Shown: positions 12,184-24,018, counted from the stretch's first letter. The stretch is DNA of 64,000 bases from Dioscorea cayenensis subsp. rotundata (GCF_009730915.1 NC_052480.1:22208419-22272418), one strand, 5' to 3'. Notes: generated by a model not told the origin, from the letters alone. Program-made: numbers and translations.

Positions 12184-13494
12184 ATGGATACAAATTTTGA
12201 AGATGAATATGCTGCAGTTGCATCCGCTGTGTTTGTTAGTATTCTAGCTTTAATGTGGTATAGAGGAAGAAGACTTAATTTGCCATGGGAACCTTACTAC
12301 AATAGGGATGAACAACGCACCAATTATATTTCAAGAATTATAAATAGTTCTGATGCCGCTAGTATATCAATGCTAAGAATGAGGCGAGCATCATTTTTTG
12401 GACTATGTGATATATTAAAGACGAAAGGATTATTATTCAACACTTTACATGTAAGTGTTGAAGAGCAAATGGCCATGTTCCTTCATGTTGTTGGGCATAA
12501 TGTGAGAAATAGAGTCGTTGGAATGAATTTTTTACGATCCGGAGAAACTATTAGCCGATATTTCCACCATGTGTTGCATGCTATTGGAGAACTTCGCGGT
12601 GAGTTAATCATACCACCTAACACCGCTACTAGCCCGATCATAGCACAAGATTCAAGATTCATGCCATATTTTAAAGTAAAAAAATTTTACAATTAATTAT
12701 GAGTAAATTGGGTGGAAGAATTACTACGCCTACTAATTTTTCATTACTAATTAGGACTGCATTGGAGCACTTGATGGCACACATATTCATGCCTCTGTTC
12801 CTAATGATATTGTGGCACGTTTTCGGGGGAGAAAACCTTATCCCACTCAAAATGTATTAGCTGCAGTTAATTTTGAATTACGATTTACATATGTGCTAGC
12901 CGATTGGGAAGGCTCAGCTCATGATGCACTTGTCCTTCGGAATGCCTTGGAAAGAGAAGACGGCCTTATAGTGCCCGAAGGTATCATACCATTCTATAAA
13001 AATTAAAATATTTAACCTATTACAATTATGTAATAACTAGTATTTTTTTTTTTGTTATAGGGAAATATTACCTTGTTGATGCAGGGTATTCTACACGACC
13101 TGGTTTTATATCACCTTTTCGTGGTGTCCGATACCATCTTAAAGAATTTAGTGCACATTCTCCATCAAATAGCAAAGAATTGTTTAACTATAGGCATTCT
13201 TCTTTGCGTACGTCAATAGAACGAGCTTTCGGAGCATTAAAAAACCGTTTCAAGATCTTGACGTCTAGGCCATTTTTTCCTTTTGAAACACAAATAGATA
13301 TTGTGATCGCATGTTGCATTTTACATAATTATATTCTACAAGGAGGTAGTGATATGTACGTACCAAACCTTGAAGAGTGGGAACCTAATTCAAATGTGCG
13401 TGAAATAAGAACACAATCCCAAGTCCGTGAAGAAACAAGAGAATGGTTAGCAATACGAGAAACAATCATGAATGACATGTGGAGCAATAGATAA
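12184..13494 (+). CDS. PIF/Harbinger transposase (three exons)
   Basis: Exons 12184-12675, 12755-12980 and 13061-13494 join at GT-AG junctions in frame to give 383 residues with no stop. It is a DDE-type (DDE_4) nuclease that excises and inserts the element at short TWA targets. Visible catalytic residues are D171 in DCIGALDGTHIH, D221 in WEGSAHDALVL and E293 in RTSIERAFGALKNRF, all present. A helix-turn-helix region (MLRMRRASFFGLC) precedes the core. The start follows TTTATAG, possibly a 5' UTR splice acceptor. Length is normal for the family. It is accompanied by the Myb-like partner gene 230 bp downstream on the same strand. Both genes being open suggests a recent insertion, although the left end of the element was not found. 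Confidence 0.9.
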
Positions 13495-13725
13495 AACTAG
13501 CTTCTTATATTCTAGTGCTTTTTTTTAAAAAAAAAAAATGTGTACCTTCATGCAATATTCCTTTTTTCTTTTTTTTTTTTTTGCATTATGTTTGTAAGTT
13601 TTGATGTTTGCTTGTACAAGGCAAAAGATGAATATGTTGTTGTTTGTGAGTGTGTTGTCTTCATTGATTTTATTAAATATTAATATTTTTTAAATAATTG
13701 CATTTATGCTAATTACTCATTATAG

Positions 13726-14744
13726 ATGGAATCTCAAGATATGACACCAGAAAGCCATAACTTGGCTGGTAAGAAAGCATTAACTAATGTTCGATGGACT
13801 ACAATGATGACATCTTTCATGCTAACATCTCTTGTTGAGCAAGCAAATCTTGGGCTTAAATCTGATAAGGGATTTAAGAATGTTGCTCTCAACGCAGTTG
13901 CAAGAGCTGTAAGTGCGAGGTTCAACCTAGCTGTGAGTGACACACATGTCAACAATCGTCTTCGGCATGTAAGAAAAATATGGTTAATCATTAAGAAAAT
14001 TAAGAGTTTAAGTGGTGTGTCGTGGGATGATGTGGAGAAAAAAATAGTTATGGGAGAAGAGGAATACCAAATATATATACAAGTAAGTCATACATTGTGG
14101 TTAATGATTAATAGTTCATATTACATTTTGCACATTAACCCTAATTGTAGAATGCAATGTTTATTATACAGGCGCACCCTGGAGAGGAGATTTATATCAA
14201 TAAACCAATACACGATTATGATGAAATGGCTATTGTATGTGGGAATGATCAAGCAACGGGGTCTTTTGCAAGAACAGGTTCTCAAAGCTCTAGGAGCCTA
14301 GGTGCACGCATGGATCAACCACCAACATCACCGGTAATTGATCTTGACAACCAAACCCAAGGATTTGATGATTTCGATGACTTTGCACCAAATGAAACTC
14401 CTACTAATGACACACAAACATCCGCCACTTCCACGGCAAAAAAAGGTAAAAAACGTGCGAAGCATGCTAATGCGAATGAAGAAATCATGCGAGATGTAAA
14501 GTTCGAACTAGGAAGAATTGCAAATGCGTTGGAGGCGGATAAGAGCAAATTTATTAGTAAAGAATTGCTTGATGAAATCATGACCTTAAGTGCTCACTAT
14601 AGTGAATACGACCTTGGACGAGCATATGACTATTTGCTCCAAAATCTCCCTTTAGCAAATGGATTTATGAATAAAACCCATTGTCTTCGGTGTATTTGGA
14701 TGGATGACTTTCTTGATCGTTTGAGGGATGATCGCCGAGCATGA
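13726..14744 (+). CDS. PIF/Harbinger Myb/SANT-like protein (two exons)
   Basis: Exon 1 is 13726-14082, donor GTAAGT; exon 2 is 14172-14744 after TTATACAG. Together 309 residues, no stop. The N-terminus (NVRWTTMMTSFMLTSLVEQANLG..) is the Myb/SANT-like DNA-binding domain of the second Harbinger gene. In this family that protein binds the element's ends and helps bring the transposase to the nucleus. A K/R-rich patch (AKKGKKRAKHA) near the middle could be a nuclear signal, preceded by an acidic stretch (DDFDDFAPNE). It lies downstream of the transposase in the same direction, and its start also follows an ATTATAG acceptor-like site. Confidence 0.88.
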
Positions 14745-14769
14745 GTTAAATTGGGCAAATATTAGGTTG

Positions 14770-14990
14770 TGCTTTGTTTGTTGTTTGGACAATATTATGT
14801 TGTATTGTATTTTGTCATTTGGACAATTAATGTTGTATTTTATTTTGTTGTTTAGACAAGTAGTATATCATGTTGTATTTTATTTTGTTGAACTCATAGA
14901 CCAATGTTGTATTTTTGTTTTTGTTGAACTCATGGACCAATGGTGTATTTTTGTTTTGTTGAACTTATTATGATGCTAAATTTGGACTAA
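14770..14990. repeat. Short tandem repeats, about 40 bp units
   Basis: Four to five degenerate units built on TTTGTTGTTTGGACAAT..ATGTTGTATTTTAT and later TTGTTGAACTCATGGACCAA. They lie just after the Myb-like gene, in the 3' non-coding part of the Harbinger element. Confidence 0.5.
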
Positions 14991-15097
14991 TATTGTATTT
15001 TTTTAGGATGTTACATTTTGAATGAATGTTTAATGTGCAAAAATGTAATATGAACTATTAGGGTTAATGTGCAAAAATGTAATATTAGGGTTAATTG

Positions 15098-15180
15098 TAA
15101 CCTCGATGGTGGGGTTAGCCATAACCCCGATGCCGGGGTTATATCTCCAATATCGGTTTAGTAACCCCGATGCGGGGTTA
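15098..15180. repeat. Cluster of three palindromic TAACCCCG hairpins
   Basis: TAACCTCGATGGTGGGGTTA (15098-15117), TAACCCCGATGCCGGGGTTA (15122-15141; perfect 8 bp arms, 4 nt loop) and TAACCCCGATGCGGGGTTA (15162-15180; perfect arms, 3 nt loop). A GC-rich island in very AT-rich DNA inside the Harbinger 3' region; possibly subterminal protein-binding repeats or a transcription stop. Confidence 0.75.
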
Positions 15181-15714
15181 TATTTTTCTCATTTAAAAAT
15201 CCCTAGTAATAATATGATTATAAAAAAATAGTAATTTATGCTTTATTTAATTTGATATTATATTTTAAAAATACCAATTGTTATTTAATTTAGATAGGAC
15301 AAATATATTTATGGCATATAATTAAATTGTATTATATTTTTTAAATTTAACAAATCACCACTAAATTAATTAATTTTTTTTTAATTAATCTTAATCGTAA
15401 TTAATGCGAGTTAAATAATTAATAGTTTTTGAAGATAAAATTGAATCATAGTATATAATTAAAAAAATTTATGAATAATATTAAATAATTATACTATATA
15501 AATATGTGATATGGGTAATCTTACCACTTCACTTACGTGGTAATTATACCTCACAACTTACATCAAACCAAACAAAGAAAAAAGCAACATCAGAGATTTT
15601 CAAATTACAGAGAAACCAAGCAGGATATGATGTAAGTTAAAATACAGTATTTTCACTTACACTGTAATTTCACTTACATGTAAGTTAAAATACTAACAAC
15701 CAAACAGCCCCTAA

Positions 15715-15940
15715 GTGTGAGGTCCTAGGTTCAAACCCCATCTATGGCAATTTTTTGTTATTGTTATTTACAAAAACCCTCCGGGTCAAACAGGCCTGGC
15801 CCGGACCCGGCGAGTTATGTGATAAGCCGGGTCGGGTCAACCCGGCCCGGCGGGTCTCTCTGTAGCACGGGCCGGTTCCGGGCCCGGCTTCCGGTGAACG
15901 GACCCGGCGGGCCCTGTTAACCGGCCCGTGCCCACCTCTA
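15715..15940 (-). mobile_element. hAT element remnant inside a LINE
   Basis: On the minus strand it starts at 15940 with TAGAGGTGGGCACGGGCCGG, a typical plant hAT end, followed by CCGGGCCCG-rich subterminal repeats. It stops at the Harbinger insertion (TAA at 15712-15714). The adjacent bases CGCCCCAC (15941-15948) would be its 8 bp target duplication, but the other end is gone. It contains a GGTTCAAACCCC box-B-like string near 15730, which I do not read as a tRNA. Confidence 0.6.
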
Positions 15941-15948
15941 CGCCCCAC

Positions 15949-18900
15949 AGCCCACCGTTGAGAGTTCCAACCACCATTATACCACCAATTCTTGAAAACC
16001 CTCCGCCGTAGTCCAAGCCAGTTCGAATTTAAAGGATCTCGGATAGGAGCAGTGAAGGCCAACTTCTAATCTAATCGGGACATGGTCCGACCCGAGCTTC
16101 GGTAGACTGTTCTGAATCAATTTTGAAAAATGAGATGCTTCAACCAAATGGGGTCCGCTTGCCCATTAGTTTAGGTAAATTTTCTGCCATAAGCAGGATG
16201 TTCTAACAGTCCAAGGTCAAACAAGAAAGCGTTAGCACAACGGATATCATCTATATCAGGAGTACCATAGAGTTTGTCTTCCATCACAAAAATTGCATTA
16301 AAGTCACCACCAATGACCCAAGGGATGTCAGAATCACTGCAACAGTCACGCAGTTCCTCCCAGAAAGCCATCTTAAGCGCCTACGCATTCGGGCCGTACA
16401 CAGAGGTACAACGCCACTTAAAGTTATTCAACTTAGAGCAAAACTCCACAGTCAAACTAAAGGCCCCCACCTTTGCCATAGCACCAACAAATAGTCCACT
16501 ATTCCAGCCTATAATAATACCACCTGCCGGACCTCGTGCAGGAGTGAAAGCAAATTGGTCTAGATGACTCCCCCCAATCTCCCGCCACTTAGAAGGAGAA
16601 ACATCTTCAAGCTTTGATTCTTGAAGACAACAAACATCCACAAAATGAAGACACAAGAAATCCTTAACTAGAAACCTTTTAGCAGGTCTCCCTAGGCCCC
16701 TAACATTCCAAGAGATAATATTCATAAAAACAATTAGGTCTCGTGGCCCTCAACAGAGGTCTCCGCCGGCCTCACAACAAAGGCAGAACGTAACTGCTCT
16801 AGCATGCGAATGTGATTAATACAATCAAGCACTGAGTTGGCAAAGACAATACCACAAGCATCACAATAATTTGAAATTTGTGCATTAGACCAATCAGATA
16901 AGAGAAGAGGTTTAGAAGTACCTTCTGCAATGCCCCTCCCCCGAGAAGAAACCTTCTTTTTGATTGACTTTGGCGGCTCAACAATAAAACCAGCATCTTC
17001 ATTGAACATAGAAGACGGTTTATTTGGCCTCCCGCTCCTTCGGGTTCCTTTCTGTTAATCGACAGTCGTCTCCTCAACATCACCTAGTAAATCTGGTAGA
17101 AGTGCCCTGAGATTGCGTTCGAAGACTGACACCGAGTCCTCAAACTCTGCACTATTGATTTGTGAAGCCCTGTCCCCAGATAGAGTTCTGGTCCCACCCA
17201 AATCATGCTAATCACCCTCAAATGGGTTGGTCCCTGTATTAGAATAAGCCACTGCCGGCACCCTAGCCCAAACTCCTGCTAGAAATTGCCATCTGAACCC
17301 TGGAGATGGCACCAAAATAGGAGGAACATTGCAATCACCAAACCCTTTCTCAGAAAAATCTGGTTCCAAGGGCCCAATATGCTGACCAGGTACCGATCCA
17401 GAATTTGGGCCACGCTCAGGCCCAATATCACCACCCACAGGTCCATCTGTATAGCCCAGAACTGACCCAGCAGCGGGGCCCAGAGCCTGCTCAACCAACT
17501 GCGGGCTCAAAATAAGGCCCACCTCACAAATAAGTAAAGGATCTTCAAAAAGGCCCACCTCATTCCTCTTAGCCCAACCTTGGCCCAACGAAAGGTGCAG
17601 CCCAACTTCGATTCAACGGGGTCGACACCCCCATCCTTGCTCTCCATCACTTGGCCCACCAACGATCCAGACGTGCGCATGGATGCCACGTTTTCAGCAA
17701 AAACAACGCTAAAAGAATCGAGAGCTCCAACCTTGGACGCTCCAAACCTCGTCACCTCGAGCGACTAAATCAGGCTAGCCGAACCCACCTTACAACTCTG
17801 ATCAATCGGTTTTTGAACATGCCAGCAGTCGACATGTCGGTGCCTCGAGTCCTGAAACCTGGCGTCGTCACGTCTCAATGATCGAACACTCACGGATGAC
17901 TGAGTTGCAGCCCGAGCATCATACTGCCCATCGGTCCTCCGCCGAGAGACCGCCGAACCAACGGTTCTACCAGTCGTTGTCCGAGGCCGAGGCAAAGCCT
18001 CAACACCATCAGCGCAGGAGCATGGCTCGACCGTCACCGGCAATGCCTCCTTAAAGCTATCAGTTCCCACCTTCTCAACCACAGGGACGATCCGCTCAAG
18101 CTGCACACTCTCAGCCAATAGTTCTTGGTCTGCTTGTACGCTCTCGGCGATGCTCACCGGGTAGTTAACACAATCACTGGGGCGGGAGCAACGCTCAACC
18201 GTCCCCATCTCCATACTGCTAGGGTACGTCTTGGGTCTTCTGCAGTTTCTTGCCTTTCTCCTCCCCCGAAATCTCACGGTTCGCTAACGGCACCAGGAAA
18301 GAATAATCTTCATTCAATGGTGTGAGAGGACCGGCGAGCTGTTTGTTAATGATAGAGAGGGCAATATCTAACACACTGGCCTCATTTACATAACCGGAAA
18401 TCATCGAGAGAACAGCTAGCCATGCACCTTCGCAAGCTCCTCCCTGGTCTCAGACATTTCCGGTGTAAGGGAGAGTGATAGTGCCGCTCGACGCTAACGA
18501 CAAATCCGCACTAGAAGCCATTGAGTCAAGAGGAGCCCCGGTCTCCTTTTTCACCTCCTTATGCACTGCGAATTCATAATCTTGGAACAAAGCGTGAAGG
18601 CGTTTTTCTCGTGGGCTTCTCCTCAAATCCACGAGCACCTCCTGCCACATGCCCGACACGAGCAGTGAAGACAAAACCACCGGTGGCGACACTCGGCTAG
18701 TCGCTTTTGTGTGTCGATCCGAGCGGCATCCACAAGTCTTGCTCGGTTGGAGGCCGAGGTCGCTTGGAGCCCACCGCACTTCTTCGCCCCACCATGCTCG
18801 GGCTCGATGACACACACCCCGAACCCTCACCAGCAATCATCACCAGAGAAGAACCATCTCCCGACGAGGAAGAACTTACCACCTTGCGGAGAAGCCTTTC

Positions 18901-19078
18901 GAGTAGTAGAAGCTTTCAAACCCCCCTCCCGGCCACCTGCGTCACTACCACCACCTCCGGCGTCGCCCCACAGGTCCCGGAGCAAGCTTATACTCTCCCC
19001 TCAGCTTTTCACGCGGTCCTAACCCGGTCCTTTCTCAGTTTCTCTTCTCAAGAAAACGATGGAGTGAAGCTCTCCTAA
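15949..19078 (-). pseudogene. L1-type LINE, truncated, endonuclease part kept
   Basis: Minus strand. The 5' part (about 18.45-19.08 kb) holds a frame-shifted CCHC knuckle (FCLHCSCRACGRRC), the ORF1 protein. A low-complexity linker follows. The ORF2 endonuclease opens at 16725 with MNIISWNVRGLGRPAKR and goes on through QESK, SVYGPN, IGGDFNAI and GRKFT. LGSDHVPIRLE near 16040 is in another frame. An in-frame TAG ends the first piece at 16381-16383 and another stop falls at 16171. Reverse transcriptase is absent because the sequence is cut by the hAT remnant at 15940. The element cannot retrotranspose. Confidence 0.85.
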
Positions 19079-19568
19079 ACCTATTTTACTCATGTTTGTA
19101 TTTTCACTTCCAGTGGAAACAGGCACATGTATTTTAGTTTTTTGTTTTAAAAATAGAGATTAATCTTTTTTCCTTTTATAAAAAAAAAATAAAAATAAAA
19201 AGCGCCTATCAATTATGTTTTATGTTGGACTGGTTCTCTTGACTTCCTGAGCTCCAGATCCACGGACACTACTGGTGAAATGACGCACACCACAGACCAG
19301 GAGTAATCTGCCTCTCTTTTGTAGCTGGACTGGCCTTTGTCTCCAGACGGTGGACTTCGTCAACCCAGCTCGCTATCTTCCCCCTTTTTTATCTTAGTCC
19401 TATTCATTGCTATTCTCATCCCTGGTGAGAATACCAACTTTTATTTTATTATCTGTTTGTTTTTCTTACTTCTGTACTTTGTTTTCTTTGCTCCTTTTTT
19501 TTTATTAATAAATTTGTAGTTTATCCACTTTTATTCATTATGTTTTTATGTTTTTTCATATTTATTTT
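19079..19568. other. Non-coding flank before the first gap
   Basis: T-rich stretches and an A-rich tract at about 19179-19200. The 19210-19400 part is somewhat GC-richer, without a convincing open frame. Ends at an assembly gap. Confidence 0.4.
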
Positions 19569-20568
19569 NNNNNNNNNNNNNNNNNNNNNNNNNNNNNNNN
19601 NNNNNNNNNNNNNNNNNNNNNNNNNNNNNNNNNNNNNNNNNNNNNNNNNNNNNNNNNNNNNNNNNNNNNNNNNNNNNNNNNNNNNNNNNNNNNNNNNNNN
19701 NNNNNNNNNNNNNNNNNNNNNNNNNNNNNNNNNNNNNNNNNNNNNNNNNNNNNNNNNNNNNNNNNNNNNNNNNNNNNNNNNNNNNNNNNNNNNNNNNNNN
19801 NNNNNNNNNNNNNNNNNNNNNNNNNNNNNNNNNNNNNNNNNNNNNNNNNNNNNNNNNNNNNNNNNNNNNNNNNNNNNNNNNNNNNNNNNNNNNNNNNNNN
19901 NNNNNNNNNNNNNNNNNNNNNNNNNNNNNNNNNNNNNNNNNNNNNNNNNNNNNNNNNNNNNNNNNNNNNNNNNNNNNNNNNNNNNNNNNNNNNNNNNNNN
20001 NNNNNNNNNNNNNNNNNNNNNNNNNNNNNNNNNNNNNNNNNNNNNNNNNNNNNNNNNNNNNNNNNNNNNNNNNNNNNNNNNNNNNNNNNNNNNNNNNNNN
20101 NNNNNNNNNNNNNNNNNNNNNNNNNNNNNNNNNNNNNNNNNNNNNNNNNNNNNNNNNNNNNNNNNNNNNNNNNNNNNNNNNNNNNNNNNNNNNNNNNNNN
20201 NNNNNNNNNNNNNNNNNNNNNNNNNNNNNNNNNNNNNNNNNNNNNNNNNNNNNNNNNNNNNNNNNNNNNNNNNNNNNNNNNNNNNNNNNNNNNNNNNNNN
20301 NNNNNNNNNNNNNNNNNNNNNNNNNNNNNNNNNNNNNNNNNNNNNNNNNNNNNNNNNNNNNNNNNNNNNNNNNNNNNNNNNNNNNNNNNNNNNNNNNNNN
20401 NNNNNNNNNNNNNNNNNNNNNNNNNNNNNNNNNNNNNNNNNNNNNNNNNNNNNNNNNNNNNNNNNNNNNNNNNNNNNNNNNNNNNNNNNNNNNNNNNNNN
20501 NNNNNNNNNNNNNNNNNNNNNNNNNNNNNNNNNNNNNNNNNNNNNNNNNNNNNNNNNNNNNNNNNNNN
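19569..20568. other. Assembly gap, 1000 N
   Basis: Exactly 1000 unknown bases, a placeholder of unknown true size. Reading frames crossing it have no meaning. Confidence 0.99.
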
Positions 20569-21214
20569 TTAATTTTTGTAAGATATCAAAGAGATATTAA
20601 GTAGACTTTATATTAGATCATAAAAAAAAAATTTAAATTTAATATTATAAGATAAGAGAAATTTTGTATTAAATAAATTTTGACAGAGTGCAAAGAGGAG
20701 TATACTGTGCTAAAATAAATATATGCATCATGAATTGCATCTTTGATTCCCAAATCTAGATTGTGAAAAATAATGTGATGCAAAATCATAACTATTTTAA
20801 ACAATGTCATCCTAAGAATTTAAAAAAATCATACTTGGGAAAAAGCACTTGCAATGCATAACATGAAAATAAGGAAAGTATTGACTAATTGTTAGTGACT
20901 TAATTGCATCTTGGTCACTCTATTTTCAAAATTTTTAGTAGATTTATGTTTGTTTTTAACCCCTCAGTCTTTCAAAAAATCTTGTCTTTTATATTTTAAC
21001 CCCTCATCTCTTTTATAATTATTTAAATAATTTATTTGTGGCTTTTTTAACCCAAGTTTTTAAAAAAATTATTATTAAAATAGAAAACATAAATCAGAAT
21101 TATTATTATTAATTATTAAAACAGTAGTCATTTTAAATTATTTTAATAATATTTTGATTATTATTAGAGTGGTAATTATTGAGGTGAGAATTATTTAAAA
21201 TTATTTTTATTATT

Positions 21215-22356
21215 AGGGATTTTTACTTGCATAACCCTGTAAAATCATAAATTTTGCTTAAATAGCCCTCATAAAAATGATATTTACTTGTATAACCCTA
21301 CAAATCAATTATATTTGTTTATATGCCCCTTATGGTTAAGTTGACTCTTAATGGTGTTAAATCAATGGATGAAATAAGGGTAAATTACTAAAATGAGTTT
21401 TCTTATATACCCTTATAAATTTTTCTTTCTTCTTATTTTGTAGGCATTACTCATTTCATTCAACAAATAACCATTATGGGTTTGTTAATATACCCTTCAA
21501 AGTTTTTTATTATATTTTATAGACTTTAAATTTTTTAAATTATAAATAACCAATGTAATTTTTTTTATATAAGCTTTAATTATTTTTAAAAATTATTAAA
21601 AATCATGAATTTTTTAGCAAATTCATATTTTTAAAGTTTTTAGAAACATCTCTAAAAAATTTTACAAACACAACCTAAAAATAGGTAAAAATTACGACAT
21701 GTAACAATATATAACAAATAATTTCATACACCTACTCAAAATATAATCACATATGAAATTTATGAGAAAGAAGTCCAATAATTTTTTTTGAAAATCCATC
21801 CAATATTAAGTTTTTTACAATCAAGTTCTCTAAAGGATATCAAATTTTTTAGCAAACAAGTTCCCTTTAAAATTCTTTAAAATTGGGAGGTTCTCCAAGT
21901 AAGCTCCGCGACGGCGTTGATCATGCTGAGACCTAAGACTGATGGTGAAGGTAACGACACATGCGCAAATGCCACGGCGTCGGGCGTAGCCGACGTTGAG
22001 ATGGTCCAATAGGGTTAGGTTGAAACCTCCGGGTGTGGCGTAGATGTCTTTGACGCTAACTTGAAAGAGCCGGCGAGTGAGATGGCGTGATTTGAAGGGA
22101 TTGGTGAGAAGGGAAGCTCAAAAGATAGCTGTTGAGTGGTTGATAAGGGGCAATTTTGTAATTTTGTTAAGTTGGGTTATGTGAAAACTATGGTTAATTC
22201 CATAAACCCTAATGGTGGCTAATGGTAACTAACGAGGCAGGGACATATAAGTAAAAAAGTTAGTTTTATGGGGGTATGTAAGTAAATAGTATTTTTATGG
22301 GGGTATTTAAGCAATTTCATAGTTTTGCAAGGGTATGCAAGCAATTTAGTAAAATA
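21215..22356. mobile_element. Inner TIR element (MULE-like), possible Pack-MULE
   Basis: The left end TTTTTACTTGCATAACCCTG, then TGCTTAAATAGCCCTCATAA and TATTTACTTGTATAACCC, is mirrored at the right end by the reverse complements of TTGCTTGCATACCCTTGCAA, TGCTTAAATACCCCCATAA and TATTTACTTACATACCCCC. Terminal repeats are about 85 bp. The core 21890-22140 is GC-rich. Read on the minus strand it contains short open stretches such as VKDIYATPGGFNLTLLDH, which look captured rather than random. A near-repeat TGAGAATTATTTAAAATTATTTT flanks both sides. Confidence 0.55.
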
Positions 22357-22409
22357 CTATTATTATAATGAGAATTATTTTAAATTATTTTAGTGATGAA
22401 ATCATGTCT

Positions 22410-22795
22410 AGGTCATGACTTTGATTCAAGCGCGCTCGGGGGATCAAGTGATTGAGTGGCGGCGTTGGTGTGGTCGTCCTGGCGACGATGGCATCCTGGT
22501 GCAATGCCCCCACCACATCACTTGGCATCATATAAAACTCTCTTAGGTCAAGTTTTGTCGAGCAGACAAAACCGGGTGTCCTAGGAACAAGCGCCGCCAT
22601 CGCGAGCATGCACCGCTCAATCCCTAGTGAGGTTTGGTGGCTCACCGGGAGCCATCTTGAACATTCCATTGCCATGCTTGCCATGCTCTCGAGCGATGGA
22701 GATCGTTGCGCGCATAGCCCTCAGTGCACCTAAGCAAAGGAACACCGGCGCGATGCGTCGGATGGCGGAGCATCGTTTGAGGCCTACTCATGTCA
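22410..22795 (-). other. GC-rich capture-like segment
   Basis: Open on the minus strand for 99 codons (22385-22684; e.g. LDLREFYMMPSDVVGALHQD), with another phase reading IRRIAPVFLCLGALRAM upstream. No family recognised. Its base composition differs strongly from the AT-rich arms around it, which supports origin from a host gene. Confidence 0.35.
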
Positions 22796-22985
22796 AAATA
22801 TTATTAAAATAATTTTATATATTTACTGTTTTAATAATTAATAATAATAATTTTAATTTCAAATAATGTTTCTTATTTTAATAATAATTTTTTAAAAAAA
22901 TTTGGGTTAAAAAAGCCACAAAGAAGCTATTTAAATAATTATAAAAGAGATGAGGGGTTAAAATAAAAAAACATAATTTTTTAAT

Positions 22986-23680
22986 TTAAAAATGCCTAAT
23001 CAACATCTGGATGGTAAAATGGCCCTAGGGCCGATTTTGACAATATTGAAAAAAGTTAGGGCCAATTTGGGAAAAAGCCCAAACAATTTCCAAGGTTTTA
23101 ACACATTGGAGAAAGGTTAGCAACCATTGAAAGAAGTTGCAAATTTAATGCTTGAGTATTCCTCATTTTTTAAAATTTTTCTTAAGTTGTTTACTTTTTC
23201 TAGACTTGGGAAATGCCCAAATTTATTTGAATGTTCCCCATGTTTGAAAATTCCTATAAATTATTTACTTTCTCTAGGCTTGGAAAATGCCCAATTTTAT
23301 TACATCTAATAACATCTACTTTAGTCTAAGGAATTGTTGTAGGCAAATGCCAAATTTTATTGCACCTAAGAACATCCACCTCAGTTTAAAGAATTGTTAA
23401 AAAGTTGTAAATGTGTTGTAATGGGGTTAAAACTCCGGAAATTAATAATGGTTGATTTTTTTTTTTTAAGAATTCTTTTGTAAATAACACTGTTTACATG
23501 TGAATTAACCCGATTTTAATTTTTATTTACTTATTTTGGTAATATGGACAAGTTACGACCCTTTAACCATTGTGTTGGAAGAGAGTTAAACCTTCAGCAT
23601 TCGACTTGAAAAAAAATGGACTACCACTCTTTTATTATAAGGGTGGTCAATTTTTTTCACTCATCTCTAAATGGGACAAA
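22986..23680. other. Intergenic with short internal repeat
   Basis: CTAGGCTTGGAAAATGCCCAA-like text repeats at about 23200-23225 and 23274-23294, and AAGAACATC.ACCT.AGT.TAA recurs at about 23310-23400. Otherwise unremarkable. Confidence 0.4.
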
Positions 23681-23682
23681 CC

Positions 23683-24018
23683 AAAGGGTTCATAACCCAA
23701 CGGTATTAGTCCCACTGTAAAAGGCGTTGACATAGGACATTCATAAAGTTCTGAGTTCAAATATTGCTGGAAGCAATGGTAACAAATCTATGGTTGTGGG
23801 TGTAGGCCTGTAACTCGCACCACGGGTCACCCGGTGAGGCTTCATGGGCTTTATATTCAATTCCGGGCCCATGTGTTGCGAAATCAAAACATAAAGTTCT
23901 TGCGAACTTTTTTTCCCCCTACTTTCACTCTCTTCCATTCTCATTCTCATAGCAGATCACCAATGTATGTGGAAAAATATCAAAGACAAAAAAGAAAAAA
24001 GAAAAAGAAAAAAAAGGG
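23683..24018 (+). mobile_element. tRNA-derived SINE
   Basis: Begins near GGTTCATAACCCAACGGTAT (box A-like TAACCCAACGGTATTAGTC) and has a box B-like GAGTTCAAATATTG about 55 bp later. An unrelated body with GGGTCACCCGGTGAGGCTTC follows, and a long A-rich tail (AAAAAAGAAAAAAGAAAAAG) at 23985-24015. This is the layout of plant Pol III SINEs. Confidence 0.5.

Larger units (their letters stand above)
12000..15711 (+). mobile_element. PIF/Harbinger transposon
   Basis: Carries both family genes. The right end is well placed: subterminal CACTTACATGTAAG motifs run into ACCAAACAGCCCC at 15711, followed by TAA, the usual 3 bp target. The matching left end (GGGGCTGTTTGGT) is not visible between the copia fossil and the transposase, so the left limit given is nominal. 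Without it the copy may be unable to move unless helped by another. Confidence 0.75.
20975..22985. mobile_element. Element with about 190 bp inverted repeats and GC-rich cargo
   Basis: The left arm 20975-21165 (TTTTAACCCCTCATCTCTTT, TTATAATTATTTAAATA, TTTGTGGCTTTTTTAACCCA, TTATTAATTATTAAAACAGTA, TTTTAATAATATTTTGA) is matched in inverse at 22795-22985. Long arms fit a MULE or foldback element. Between the arms lie the inner TIR element and a GC-rich segment (22410-22795) unlike its AT-rich surroundings, probably captured host DNA. No transposase seen. Confidence 0.6.

Noticed and set aside
15715-15765. GGTTCAAACCCC considered as a tRNA or SINE
   Set aside because: No box A or cloverleaf; the text belongs to the hAT remnant.
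17208-18325. Several overlapping frames in the GC-rich 17-18 kb part as host genes
   Set aside because: They lie within the LINE between its knuckle and endonuclease and are linker or antisense readings.
19540-20604. Long open frames across the N run
   Set aside because: They are made of unknown bases in an assembly gap; the same holds for 35466-36495.
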